Positions 16,518-25,691 of a DNA stretch of 52,077 nucleotides are shown piece by piece. Numbering within the stretch: position 1 is the stretch's first letter; each line of letters starts with the position of its first letter. The DNA lies in the NCBI GenBank assembly GCA_025350695.1, contig JANXXI010000125.1, positions 1 through 52,077 of the forward strand. The letters run 5' to 3'. The notes beneath the pieces are model-generated. The model ran no database searches and was not told the origin of the DNA. It worked only from the letters and a program-made list of their open reading frames with translations. The DNA is from Acidobacteriota bacterium. Lineage in GTDB: Bacteria; Acidobacteriota; Terriglobia; Bryobacterales; Bryobacteraceae. A program made the position numbers and the translations under genes.

Positions 16518-17870
16518 CTATCCCCACAGTTCGTGAATTGGGCCGTAGACATCGTTCAGAGATTCAGGAACGTATTCGAACCCTTTGCCGAATCGGTTGT
16601 CCTTCAGCAATTTCGACCAATCGATGCCGAGCGCCGAATAGATGGTGGCCTCAATGTCTTCGGAGCGCACCACGCGATCACGGGACCAACCTGGATCAGC
16701 CGTTTGCGCGCCTACTGCATCTGTGGCTCCAATCGCACGACCGCCTTTGATGCGCCCGCCGGCGAACATCACTGCTTGCTGTCCGAAGTGGTCGCGTCCG
16801 CGATTGCCGTTCATAACAGGAGTGCGGCCAAATTCGCCTTGCGCCACAATTAACGTTTCATCCAGCAATCCGTCCGCCTTCAAATCGGCGAGCAGTTTGC
16901 CCAGGCCCGAATCGAAGATGCCACCCATCGTGGTTATAGTCGGATACAGGTTGGCGTGATGATCCCAACTGCCGTAGGTAATTTGAATGAAGCGCGTACC
17001 CATGTTGGCGCGCAGAAGATTGCGGGCCGTAAGGCAGGCGTCGCCAAAGGGGCTGGCGCCGTAGGAGGAACGATCGCTTGGGTCCAATTGAAAGATACGG
17101 TCCACGTCGCTGTTGTACATCAGCATCTGTGAACGCGCCTTCCATTCGGCGATCTCATCGGGCAGCGCACCTAGGTCCGCAGCCGCGCCTGCGGCCTTTT
17201 CCGTCTCGGCCAACAAAGCCTTGCGTGTGGAGAAACGTTGCGCTCCTTCAGGATGCGTTGTGTTGGGAAGCCCGCCGCCGGCGGTTATTAGGAATGGGGC
17301 ATTGACCACCGGCAAGAAGCCAGCGGAGACGCGAGGGGTTCCGTTCAGCGCCATGAAAGCGGGGAGAATGCCATTCTTGCCAGCCAACTCAAGAGCTGCA
17401 ACCGAACCCATGTGCGGACTGATTTTGGCGAGGGGTGTGGTGGGGTTTCGACCCATCTGCACCCAAGTCTGCATCAAGCCATGGACGTTGGCCCACGAGC
17501 GCACGGAACGCACTAACGCGATCGAATCAAACTGTGAGGCCAGCTTGGGCATCAAGCCTTGTGGAAACAAAACACCGTTGTATTCGGTGGGATTGAATTG
17601 AGCTGTCGGCATTCCGTTTGCCGGTTTTAGATCGAAAGTATCGGTGTGGCTAGGGGCGCCTTGCATCATTATGAAGATGCAATTTTTGGCCGTTGCTTTC
17701 GGCTTAGCGGCGGCTTGGGCGATACCTTCCATGGGGCGCGAAGGCATCAGCATGTAGCCACCCACAGCGGAGGCCAAATGGCGGAAGAACACGCGCCGGC
17801 CCAATTGTGGCTTGCGATAAAAAGGTGTTCCTTGAATCTTGCTCCAGTCGATCCCGAATCGGTCTTTCAT
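16518..17870 (-). CDS. DUF1501 protein, secreted
   Basis: A 450-residue exported protein of the DUF1501 family, which has an alkaline-phosphatase-like fold and is common in Planctomycetes and Acidobacteria; the substrate is unknown. The N-terminus has GRRVFFRHLASAVGGYML, a Tat-like signal. Conserved blocks are FIMMQGAPSHTDTFDLKP, LVRSVRSWANVHGLMQTW, TYGSWDHHANLYP and VAQGEFGRTPVMNGNRGRDHFG, the metal-site residues. It follows the DUF1549 gene by 13 bases. These two gene families almost always occur together, suggesting a joint role in exported polymer or sulfated-glycan metabolism. Confidence 0.88.
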   Translation of the reverse strand: MKDRFGIDWSKIQGTPFYRKPQLGRRVFFRHLASAVGGYMLMPSRPMEGIAQAAAKPKATAKNCIFIMMQGAPSHTDTFDLKPANGMPTAQFNPTEYNGVLFPQGLMPKLASQFDSIALVRSVRSWANVHGLMQTWVQMGRNPTTPLAKISPHMGSVAALELAGKNGILPAFMALNGTPRVSAGFLPVVNAPFLITAGGGLPNTTHPEGAQRFSTRKALLAETEKAAGAAADLGALPDEIAEWKARSQMLMYNSDVDRIFQLDPSDRSSYGASPFGDACLTARNLLRANMGTRFIQITYGSWDHHANLYPTITTMGGIFDSGLGKLLADLKADGLLDETLIVAQGEFGRTPVMNGNRGRDHFGQQAVMFAGGRIKGGRAIGATDAVGAQTADPGWSRDRVVRSEDIEATIYSALGIDWSKLLKDNRFGKGFEYVPESLNDVYGPIHELWG

Positions 17871-17883
17871 AATTGCTACTTCC

Positions 17884-19728
17884 TTAATAGCTAAACAAAA
17901 ACTCTGTTTTGTTGATGCACATCCAGGCTAGGTCCTCAATCGCGGTATCACGATTCGAAGCCTTCGACAAGAACACAACGCCGACTTCGCGTTCGGCTGC
18001 GGTAGGCTTTCGCGAAAGGAAGGTCAGATAGGCCTCTTCCACAACATCCTCGTTCTTGTCAAGCTTGGCGATGCCCTGCAATCTGGGCGAACGCGTCACC
18101 TTAAGGCGGTTGCCGACAAAGGCATCGTTCATCAACAAAAGCTGTTGTTGAATAGAACCCGATTGGCTACGGCCTTGCGTATCACGATCCCCGCGAAGGA
18201 AGGTGTTGAGGAAATTGTTGGCTGGAGGATCGGCTTGCGGTTCCGTTAGCTCCGGCAACTGCATGGCCCACACTGCCCGATCCGATGTCCCTTGGAGTGC
18301 GTAGTCCCCCAGAATGCCTGTTGATTTGGTAACGGCATCGTGAACCTCTTCTGCCTCCATCCGGCGGGCGATGCGACGCGCGAACAGGTCCACATACTCT
18401 TCCTTCCATTCGCCCTCGTAGCGCGAGCTCAATTGGTAGGCCGAGGACTGCACCAACGTTTTCACAAAGGCGCGTAGTTTGAAATCGCCTTTGGAAAACT
18501 CAATTGCCAATTTTTCAAGCAGCTCCGGATGGGTGGCTTGTAGCCCCACGGAGTCAGGTGGAGGATTCGCGGGATCTAGCCGGGCCGGGTCTAGCGAGTC
18601 AACCGGATCCACAAGGCCTAGTCCGAAAATCTGCTTCCAAACGCGATTAGCCATATTGCGAGCGAACATTGGATCAGCCACCATGGCTTGCGCAAACGCT
18701 TGCCGCCACTCGCCGCTTGGAGCGTCAGTTGCATCGCGGTACATGGGCTTCACAACGCTAACCGTTCCAATTGGATTGCGGTCGGGGCGATTGCCGGAAT
18801 TCGTATTTAGGTTGTAGCCATTGGCCGAGGAATCGCTGACCGTAAAGCTCCGTGCCGGCGACGATGCGGCCGCGAATGTCATACGGGAAAAGAATGCCGC
18901 CATCTGCAGAGCAGACATGCGCGTTTGAGAGGCGCCCCACGAACTGACCAGCGTCAAATGGCCACGACCGTTGTGGCATAACAGACAATCATAGGCGCTG
19001 ATACCGAGGAAAGCCGCTGTGGTTTTAGCCAGCATCGTATCGTAAGTGTCCTGATCGGGACCCATCGACGTACTGGCTCCCAACGGAAAATTGGCGGCGC
19101 CAGTGGCGGTCTCGTAAATGTTGCCGGAAGCTGAAACAACTTCAACGGCCAGGGTCTTAAGTGACTTGTCGGCGGATACGGAATCCTTTAAATACGATTG
19201 AAATGCGTTGCGTCCGGCAGGGCCACGGTTGATGGCGGCTGTGGTCAGGGTGGAAGTGTTTTGCAGCAAATCGCCCATCCACATGGTCCAACGCTCGGTG
19301 AATTCCTGAGAACCCAAAAGCTTGTCGATCACCACATCGCGCTTGTCGGCATTGGTGTCGGCCAGGAATGCTCGAACCTGTTCGGGGCCGGGAATTCGCC
19401 CGGTAAGGTCGAGATAAATTCGGCGCAGAAACTCTTCGTCGGAAGACAGCGGAGCAGCAGCCACATTCAACTTTTGTAGTTTGCTCAGAATTTCTTCGTC
19501 GATGAAGTTGCGCTTCGTGGCAGCTACCGCCTTGGTGCGGGCAAGAGATGGGGCCACTTTCAAGGTCCGCTGCGATGCGGCGTGGCGGGCGCGACTGGAG
19601 CGGGAAAGAAATTCGGCAGGGTCATTTGCAAAGCTGCAATCGGCCACACTGACTTTTCGATTGTCCTGCGCGAGACTTAGGCCAGGCAGCGCTAAGGCCA
19701 CCAAGCCAAAAAGAACACGGCTAACCAT
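17884..19728 (-). CDS. DUF1549/DUF1553 protein, secreted
   Basis: A 614-residue exported protein with a signal peptide (VLFGLVALALPGLSLAQ). DUF1549 (about 70-270) starts at FIDEEILSKLQKLNVAAAP and contains RRIYLDLTGRIPGPEQV. A CLLCHNG motif at about 250 could bind one haem c. DUF1553 fills the C-terminal half (MANRVWKQIFGLGLVDPVDS; SGSIQQQLLLMNDAFVGNRL). No separate planctomycete cytochrome domain is present. GGAGGGG precedes the ATG. It is the second gene after the sulfatase and lies directly before the DUF1501 gene, its usual partner. Confidence 0.87.
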   Translation of the reverse strand: MVSRVLFGLVALALPGLSLAQDNRKVSVADCSFANDPAEFLSRSSRARHAASQRTLKVAPSLARTKAVAATKRNFIDEEILSKLQKLNVAAAPLSSDEEFLRRIYLDLTGRIPGPEQVRAFLADTNADKRDVVIDKLLGSQEFTERWTMWMGDLLQNTSTLTTAAINRGPAGRNAFQSYLKDSVSADKSLKTLAVEVVSASGNIYETATGAANFPLGASTSMGPDQDTYDTMLAKTTAAFLGISAYDCLLCHNGRGHLTLVSSWGASQTRMSALQMAAFFSRMTFAAASSPARSFTVSDSSANGYNLNTNSGNRPDRNPIGTVSVVKPMYRDATDAPSGEWRQAFAQAMVADPMFARNMANRVWKQIFGLGLVDPVDSLDPARLDPANPPPDSVGLQATHPELLEKLAIEFSKGDFKLRAFVKTLVQSSAYQLSSRYEGEWKEEYVDLFARRIARRMEAEEVHDAVTKSTGILGDYALQGTSDRAVWAMQLPELTEPQADPPANNFLNTFLRGDRDTQGRSQSGSIQQQLLLMNDAFVGNRLKVTRSPRLQGIAKLDKNEDVVEEAYLTFLSRKPTAAEREVGVVFLSKASNRDTAIEDLAWMCINKTEFLFSY

Positions 19729-19808
19729 TCGCCCCTCCTAATCAAACAACTTGTTTATTAACCCTATTGTGCAGCCAATTCCCATGCCTAGATTGTTAAA
19801 TCAGCACT

Positions 19809-21197
19809 CTACTGGGGGGGAAGCTTCATTTCGCGTTCCCAGGCACGAATTTTATCCATTAGTTCCAGGACTCGTTTGGCTTCCGTACTCGACATATTTC
19901 TTTTTTCAGATGGGTCGGCTTCCAAATTTGATAGCCATGGCTCATCGGGTACCGGGGCATCGGGGTATGAGGGCGGGTGCAAAATCAGCTTCCAATCGCC
20001 GGCGCGGACTGCGCGCTGTTTGCCGTGGCTCCAGAACATGTAGTCTCGGGGTTGTTTGTCGCCCTTCAGGACAGGACGGAAATCTTCGCCATCGATTCCT
20101 TCCGGAGCCTTTGCCGACGGATCGGCCATGGCCAGAAACGTGGGCATGAGATCCATGGACATGATCGGACGATCAAAGACGCGACCGGCGCCTAAGCCTG
20201 GGGCACGCAGAATCGCCGGAACGTGCATTCCTCCATCGAACAGGCCCAACTTGTGCCCGCGAAATATACCGTTATTGCCGCCTTCGGCCGGCTTGCCGAG
20301 GCTCGATGCCCGCTCCTCGCGTGTGGCGCCATTGTCAGCCTGGAAGAAAATTACCGTATCCTGATCGACGCCCATGCGTTTCAATTGCTCCATCAGGGAG
20401 CCCACCACATCGTCGACGGCGGCCACCATGGCTAGGTGCGTGCGACGATCACGATCCATGGACGCCGGCAAGCGATCCAGATATTTCTTCGGCGCCATGA
20501 GTGAATAGTGCGGCGCTCCGAAGGCCAGGTACAGCAGAAAGGGCTGCTGGCGGGTCTGCTTTGCAAGGAACGATCGAGCCTCACGTCCAAGCAGTTCGGT
20601 GACGTAGGCAGGCTCTTCGAACACTTCCGTTTCATTACGCCACATATCGTGGAAGATCTTTCCGGGAGGCGCGCCCAACTGATAATAGCGATGAGAATAG
20701 GCGTCAAGCCAGCCTGAATACCAACCAAAAAAATCGTCGAAGCCCTGAGCCATGGGCCGGCTGTCGGGCGCGCTGCCAAGGTGCCATTTGCCGATTGCGC
20801 CGGTGCGGTATCCACGTTTTTTCAGAAGGCCTGGAAGAGTCGTTTCGCCTTTACGCAGGCCTGGCACATCGTAAGTTGGCTGCGAAGGAAGTGCGCCTTG
20901 CACGCCGGCGCGATCCGGATACTGGCCCGTCATGATGGCCGCGCGAGATGCCGAGCAGACCGGGGCGTTGGAATACCATTGTGTGAAACGAATACCCGTG
21001 GCGGCGAGTTTATCGAGGTTGGGCGTGTGGACTTCGGGGTGACCGTAGCAGCCCAAGTCGCCAATGCCTTGGTCGTCAGTGACAATAATTACAAAATTGG
21101 GCCGCTTGGTTTGCGGCAAAGAAGTCTGTGCCAAACATGCGGTAGTCGCGCCCGCAGGCAGCAATTTAAGAAAGTCACGGCGGTTCCAATTCGTCAT
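19809..21197 (-). CDS. Sulfatase (arylsulfatase type), Tat-exported
   Basis: Formylglycine sulfatase that hydrolyses sulfate esters, acting outside the cytoplasm. The start at 21197 gives a Tat signal (NRRDFLKLLPAGATTACLA); the longer frame to 21434 runs antisense to a real gene and is rejected. Metal residues D41 and D42 (VTDDQGIGDLGCYG) and the maturation motif C81-S-A-S-R85 are intact, followed by GKWHLGS and the late HDNGA-like QADNGA and SHGKQRAVR. 462 residues, normal. Cys-type, so it needs a sulfatase-modifying enzyme, not seen in this window. First gene of the DUF1549/DUF1501 cluster, 80 bases upstream of the next. Confidence 0.92.
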   Translation of the reverse strand: MTNWNRRDFLKLLPAGATTACLAQTSLPQTKRPNFVIIVTDDQGIGDLGCYGHPEVHTPNLDKLAATGIRFTQWYSNAPVCSASRAAIMTGQYPDRAGVQGALPSQPTYDVPGLRKGETTLPGLLKKRGYRTGAIGKWHLGSAPDSRPMAQGFDDFFGWYSGWLDAYSHRYYQLGAPPGKIFHDMWRNETEVFEEPAYVTELLGREARSFLAKQTRQQPFLLYLAFGAPHYSLMAPKKYLDRLPASMDRDRRTHLAMVAAVDDVVGSLMEQLKRMGVDQDTVIFFQADNGATREERASSLGKPAEGGNNGIFRGHKLGLFDGGMHVPAILRAPGLGAGRVFDRPIMSMDLMPTFLAMADPSAKAPEGIDGEDFRPVLKGDKQPRDYMFWSHGKQRAVRAGDWKLILHPPSYPDAPVPDEPWLSNLEADPSEKRNMSSTEAKRVLELMDKIRAWEREMKLPPQ

Positions 21198-21311
21198 CTT
21201 TGGATATTGTCCCTCACTTTGCTCCGAAAAAGTTTGGCGGACTTTTCGGCCAGCCGCGCTCTCTCTGGTGTAGCCCGAATAGATCGGGCCAACCAAAAAG
21301 GGAGACATGTT

Positions 21312-21734
21312 ATGAAGATCAATTCGGTTCGCAAGATGGTGACGGTTGTTGGCTTGACGGTGGGATTCGCGGCGGCCAGCCTGGCACAGGAAGTCAAGTT
21401 GAAGGCGGTGGTGGGGTTCCCGTTCCTCGCTCACGGGCAGAAAATGGCCGCAGGTTCCTACAGCGTGACCCCTTTGAAGGGTGGTTCGGGGATCACGCGT
21501 TACTTGGTTCGAAATGCGGAAACGGGCGAAACCGTCATGGTCAGCACGGCCTTTGCGGGACCTGTTGGTTCGAAGGGCTCCAACACTCCTCGGTTGACGT
21601 TCAGGTGCGGTGAAGGAAATTACTGCATGTTAAGTCGGGTGTGGGACGGTTCTGGTGAGTTCCGGGAATTCGTGGGCCCCAGCAAGGGCCGAGCCAAGGA
21701 CGAAAACGTGATCGAGATTGCGCTCAGTCGTTAG
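21312..21734 (+). CDS. Small secreted protein of unknown function
   Basis: A 140-residue exported protein. The signal peptide is VVGLTVGFAAASLAQ, followed by KAVVGFPFLAHGQKMAAGSYSV and a compact beta-rich body with two cysteines (FRCGEGNYC). I associate this FPF--HG----AGSY-V pattern with small Acidobacteria secreted proteins; no function is established to my knowledge. GGGAG precedes the ATG. The start is internal to a longer frame that reads antisense to the sulfatase. Divergent from the sulfatase with a 114-base gap. Confidence 0.72.
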   Translation: MKINSVRKMVTVVGLTVGFAAASLAQEVKLKAVVGFPFLAHGQKMAAGSYSVTPLKGGSGITRYLVRNAETGETVMVSTAFAGPVGSKGSNTPRLTFRCGEGNYCMLSRVWDGSGEFREFVGPSKGRAKDENVIEIALSR

Positions 21735-21754
21735 TCGGACTTTCACCCGATGAT

Positions 21755-21784
21755 GAAGCCCGGGCTGACGGTGGCCCGGGCTTC
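21755..21784. terminator. 11-bp GC-rich hairpin after the small secreted protein
   Basis: GAAGCCCGGGC (21755-21765) pairs perfectly with GCCCGGGCTTC (21774-21784), 21 bases after the stop at 21734. No T run follows on the plus strand, so it is not a textbook intrinsic terminator. It lies between convergent genes and probably ends or protects transcripts. Confidence 0.5.
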
Positions 21785-21850
21785 GCCGCGCTCGGATATG
21801 CTACAAGCACTGGCGAGCGCTCCTAAAAACGCCCGCCTCTTAAGTAACTA

Positions 21851-22720
21851 CTACTGCACGCTGGGCAAACCCGAAGCCACTGGAGCCTTGCCAGGGGATG
21901 CAGGAGCCGACGGGGGATTGTTCAAGCAAGTGGGATGACCGAACGCTGAAGCACTAATTCCCGTTCCACCGCCAGGATTGGCCGTGATATCGAAAATGAT
22001 GTTGTCTGGATGCGCCGCATCGCCTGCGAATAACTGGGCCACGCCGGGGATCGAACCCAATAGAAAGTCCAGGTTCAGATTGTGCCGTGCGCGCCAAGCA
22101 ATGTTGTGATCGGAGCACGACGTATCTCCACTGACGCCAATGCCTCCCACAAGTTTATGGCTGGCATCATACAAAGCAAGTCCGCCGCCAAACACGTTGA
22201 CCCCACCGATACGCTGGCCCACCATCGGGTCACCGGAAGTTCCAAACGCCGTAGCTGGACCTTGATAGGCTACCGCCGTGTTAACAGGGTTGCTCTCCTG
22301 CAGGCCGAAAAGGCTGCCTCCGGGTTGAACGGCCGAGAATAGGTTAGCTGTTGACAGTACAAGCGGGCCGCCGTTCACTCCGCTTTGAGCCGATGCATCC
22401 AAACTGAACGCATTCGCTGTGTTCGCTTTTTGCGCCGAAATCACGCGGCTTCCAGGCCATTGTGATCCGCGGCTGGTACCCGTGAATGCCACCGCGCAGA
22501 CGATGCCGTCGCGGTTCACAATAGTTCCCCACATGTTCAAATTAAGGCCCGAACCTTCCGCATTCGTCGCAGCGGAAAGGGCAGACTTCAGCGCCGCATA
22601 GCCGGGAAGGCTATTGCAGGATTCACCATCCCGATTGTCTCTGTCATCGGCGAACGCGTTACCCGCCAAAATGAAGGTCAGGGTCAAACAGGGGGATACG
22701 ATATTCTTGAGGTTTATCAT
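21851..22720 (-). CDS. Secreted GlcG/HbpS-like protein
   Basis: A 289-residue exported member of the GlcG/HbpS fold, whose known members bind haem or small organic molecules. A signal peptide (LTLTFILAGNAFA) is followed by GYAALKSALSAATNAEGSG, NRDGIVCAVAFTG, the helix SRVISAQKANTANAF and the hallmark LVGGIGVSGDTSCSDHNIAWRAR. It carries a long insertion and a proline/serine-rich tail (NNPPSAPASPGKAPVASG). GGAG lies before the ATG. The cysteines and the tail suggest a periplasmic or surface role. Confidence 0.7.
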   Translation of the reverse strand: MINLKNIVSPCLTLTFILAGNAFADDRDNRDGESCNSLPGYAALKSALSAATNAEGSGLNLNMWGTIVNRDGIVCAVAFTGTSRGSQWPGSRVISAQKANTANAFSLDASAQSGVNGGPLVLSTANLFSAVQPGGSLFGLQESNPVNTAVAYQGPATAFGTSGDPMVGQRIGGVNVFGGGLALYDASHKLVGGIGVSGDTSCSDHNIAWRARHNLNLDFLLGSIPGVAQLFAGDAAHPDNIIFDITANPGGGTGISASAFGHPTCLNNPPSAPASPGKAPVASGLPSVQ

Positions 22721-22845
22721 TGTTCATCTCCTAATGAAATGTGGGGTCGATGTTGAATTGGGCTATAACCCCACGCGCTCTAGTATACAATTCTTGACTG
22801 ATTTTGCACCAATGAATTCTTCATGTTTTTTGTGTAAGTCGCTTA

Positions 22846-23676
22846 ATGAATATTTGCATTGTTAAGATATCCAGCAACTGTCCGAATCGATGGGGCACCG
22901 TTAAGATTTTGATACCCTTTTGTAACCCAATCCGCCCTTTGCCCGTCCCTAAATCAGTGAGCCCCGCTGTTTACGTATCTATATTGTTGCTGTCATCAGT
23001 CACCAACCCCGTTCAAGCGCAGATCAAGAAAGAACTGGCATCGCCGACACCTCTACCCAAAGGCAGCACGCTGGTGATTGGCTTCCTAGGCGGTTGGGAG
23101 CATTGGAACGATAATGATCGGGGTGTCCGGCAGACGGTGCTGAAACTGCGCCAGATCCCAGGCGTCTATGCCGAATCCATCGAAAATCACAAATATGAAA
23201 TAACACCAAAACTGGTGGAGCGAGCATTCGATACGAATAGAAATCGCCAGTTGGACGAAATGGAACGGCGCAACGCTCGTGTAATCATTTTCGGACAAAG
23301 CCTTGGAGGCCAAGCCACCGTGCGCCTTGCTAAAGCGCTGCGAAAGCGCCGCATCCCGGTGCTTCTCACGGTGCAGGTGGATAGTTTTGGGATCAATGAT
23401 CGAACCATTCCGGATAATGTTAGAGCTGCCGTGAATCTCTACCAACACGAACTTCTGACGCTTCGCGGTCAATCGCAAATCAGGGCGGCTGATCCGCGAA
23501 AGACGAAAATATTAGCCAACAAACAATTCCATTATCCGCCCTTCAACGGAGCTGCTCCTCCACCCAAGGGCTGGGCTCGCCGTAGTTTTGGCGGAGCCCA
23601 TGCGCGGATGGAAGGGGATCCGGCAGTCTGGGCGGACGTGGAAACATTCATACGCCAAGCAATCAATACCTATTAA
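22846..23676 (+). CDS. Exported alpha/beta-hydrolase-like protein
   Basis: Lipase-like fold: STLVIGFLGGWEHWNDNDRG is the first strand and oxyanion region, VIIFGQSLGGQATVRLAK carries the nucleophile elbow (GQSLGG), and FGGAHARMEGDP provides a late histidine. The N-terminus is uncertain: the 22846 ATG gives 276 residues, but a GTG at 22959 would give a cleaner signal peptide (AVYVSILLLSSVTNPVQA). Substrate unknown. It ends 23 bases before the next gene, also a putative hydrolase, and the two are probably an operon. Confidence 0.6.
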   Translation: MNICIVKISSNCPNRWGTVKILIPFCNPIRPLPVPKSVSPAVYVSILLLSSVTNPVQAQIKKELASPTPLPKGSTLVIGFLGGWEHWNDNDRGVRQTVLKLRQIPGVYAESIENHKYEITPKLVERAFDTNRNRQLDEMERRNARVIIFGQSLGGQATVRLAKALRKRRIPVLLTVQVDSFGINDRTIPDNVRAAVNLYQHELLTLRGQSQIRAADPRKTKILANKQFHYPPFNGAAPPPKGWARRSFGGAHARMEGDPAVWADVETFIRQAINTY

Positions 23677-23699
23677 AATAGGAGACTAGGATTACCGTT

Positions 23700-25691
23700 A
23701 TGCCCTCTCGCTTTTTCATTCTCCTCCTGGCCATTTCCCTAACTCTGTCAGCCCAAGACAAGCCCGACAACAGTTATGACTTCACATTGGTCGGGGACAA
23801 ACAGTGGTTGGACACGAATATTGATGTGAAAGCAGGCGACCTGCTGAAGTTCACTGCAACCGGCGCAATCCGCTATCCCATGCAGCCCAACGCGAAGGAC
23901 ATCGGACCTGGCGGAGGCGCGCGCGGCTGGCTCGATATGGTGCGCTCCTATCCTGTCAACGACGCAAACAAAGGCGCCGTAATCGGCAGAATTGGAACCC
24001 GGGACACCTCTCGCGGATTCGCAATTGGCGACTCCCGAGAGCAACGCGTGTCCCTTGACGGCCGCTTGTTTGTGGGAATTAATCAGATGACGAACGATGC
24101 CGCTACTGGGTCTTTTACTGTTCATGTGGATCGGTTTGCCGGCAAAGCGTTGATGAAAGTGGACACGACGTTGATCACAAAACTTACCCAGGCGCAACTC
24201 GATTCAGTTCCAAAACGCGTTGTTGATAAGGACGGCAATCCGGGTGATCGTGTGAATTTCGTAATCGTTGGATCCGAACAGCAAGTGCGGGATGCTTTGC
24301 AGAGACAGGGTTGGTTGAAGGTGGACAAGATGGGAAAGGACGCGGTGTTCCGCGCCTTGATCACAAGCCTTTCAAAGCAGGCCTATGTCACGCTTCCCAT
24401 GAGCGAATTGATGATGTTTGACCGCAGCCAAGATTATGGTTACGCGCAAGGCGATCCGCTGAAGGTCATCGCCAGCCGTCATCATTTTCGCATTTGGAAG
24501 GCTCCATTTCAGGTAGGTTCCAGTGAAGTATGGATAGGAGCCGGCACGCACGATATCGGTTTTGACAAAGATCAACGGAACAACAAGCTCACTCATAAAA
24601 TCGATCCAGATACGGATATGGAGCGCGAATACATCACCAATAGTTTTGTCGAAAGTGGACTGGTGACTCTCAATGAAACTAGAACTTTCACGGATCCTGT
24701 CAAAGTAGCAAAAACCGCTCATGGAGAGGAGTTCCGTTCTGACGGCAATACCAACGTAATTTACTTTGCGTCCGACAATTCCGATAACTCTCGTTCCTTC
24801 GGCGACTACTTTTGCAGCGTACTAACCAAGAACCCCGATGGCGGTGATTGGGGCGCATGTTCGCAGTATCTTTCCGAAGCCGGAAAGACCAACTTAGCCT
24901 TGCCTGCGCTTTCGCCCGACTACCGCGTGCTGATTGTCCCCGGCTTCATGAGTAGTTGCTTCCCAGAAAGCCCAGCGTTTCAGGAAGGGCAGGAGGCGTT
25001 GAAGAAATACGGATTCAACGTTAGCCTCTACCCTGTGCCAAACAACAATAGCGAGGACAACGCCAAGGAACTAGCCGATTATTTGCGAGCCGAAGGTCCG
25101 AAGGACACCAAGAAATATATCCTGGTGGGCTACAGCAAAGGCACCCCCGACCTGCAAGTGATGTTGGCCAAGGAAAAAGGCGTGCAGCAATATGTGGCGG
25201 CGTTCGTCAGCGTTGCCGGCGCAAGTGGCGGGTCCGCCATCGCCGATATTGTTCCCGGCATGGCCGATCAATATATCAAGCAATATTTCAAAATGCAAAA
25301 CTGCAAGGGCGATCTGGCGGCGGGATTCAAGAGCCTGCAACGCGGGGCAAGACAAGCTTTCCTTGGAGCCTATCCAAATCCCATCGTGCCCACTTACTCC
25401 GTGATTGCGTTTTCGAATAAAGACAACACTTCAAAATCGCTGATGCAAACCTGGAACATGCTGCAAGGCTACGATACGATGATTGACGGCCAGCTAACAC
25501 GGCAGGATGCAACCATCCCCGGCAGCAAGTTTTTAGGTTCAGCCAAGAGCGATCATTTTGCACTGGCGCTGCCATTCGATAAGTCGCCGGACAAGACGGT
25601 GAGGACCGGTATGGACAAGACGCGCTTCCCACGCGGAGCTCTGCTGGAATCGATGGTGCGCTTCGTAATGGACGATCTGAAAGCTAAGTAG
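23700..25691 (+). CDS. Secreted fusion: lectin-like domain, LssY-C domain, hydrolase-like domain
   Basis: A 663-residue exported protein (signal FFILLLAISLTLSAQ). Residues 20-155 resemble a PA-IL/LecA-like sugar-binding module (VKAGDLLKFTATGAI ... GAVIGRIG). Residues 180-350 match LssY C-terminal domains (VNFVIVGSEQQVRDALQRQGW, PLKVIASRHHFRIWKAPF, EVWIGAGTHDIGF). The last 250 residues look like an alpha/beta hydrolase (VLIVPGFMSSCF, KYILVGYSKGTPD, SDHFALALPF), with the nucleophile position apparently GYSKG. The combination suggests a glycan- or lipid-targeted secreted enzyme. Its stop overlaps the stop of the convergent GNAT gene by 8 bases. Confidence 0.65.
   Translation: MPSRFFILLLAISLTLSAQDKPDNSYDFTLVGDKQWLDTNIDVKAGDLLKFTATGAIRYPMQPNAKDIGPGGGARGWLDMVRSYPVNDANKGAVIGRIGTRDTSRGFAIGDSREQRVSLDGRLFVGINQMTNDAATGSFTVHVDRFAGKALMKVDTTLITKLTQAQLDSVPKRVVDKDGNPGDRVNFVIVGSEQQVRDALQRQGWLKVDKMGKDAVFRALITSLSKQAYVTLPMSELMMFDRSQDYGYAQGDPLKVIASRHHFRIWKAPFQVGSSEVWIGAGTHDIGFDKDQRNNKLTHKIDPDTDMEREYITNSFVESGLVTLNETRTFTDPVKVAKTAHGEEFRSDGNTNVIYFASDNSDNSRSFGDYFCSVLTKNPDGGDWGACSQYLSEAGKTNLALPALSPDYRVLIVPGFMSSCFPESPAFQEGQEALKKYGFNVSLYPVPNNNSEDNAKELADYLRAEGPKDTKKYILVGYSKGTPDLQVMLAKEKGVQQYVAAFVSVAGASGGSAIADIVPGMADQYIKQYFKMQNCKGDLAAGFKSLQRGARQAFLGAYPNPIVPTYSVIAFSNKDNTSKSLMQTWNMLQGYDTMIDGQLTRQDATIPGSKFLGSAKSDHFALALPFDKSPDKTVRTGMDKTRFPRGALLESMVRFVMDDLKAK

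Noticed and set aside
20781-21311. N-terminal extension of the small secreted protein's frame
   Set aside because: It is antisense to the sulfatase; the signal peptide and Shine-Dalgarno place the start at 21312.
21755-21784. Classical Rho-independent terminator
   Set aside because: The stem is strong but no T run follows on either strand.
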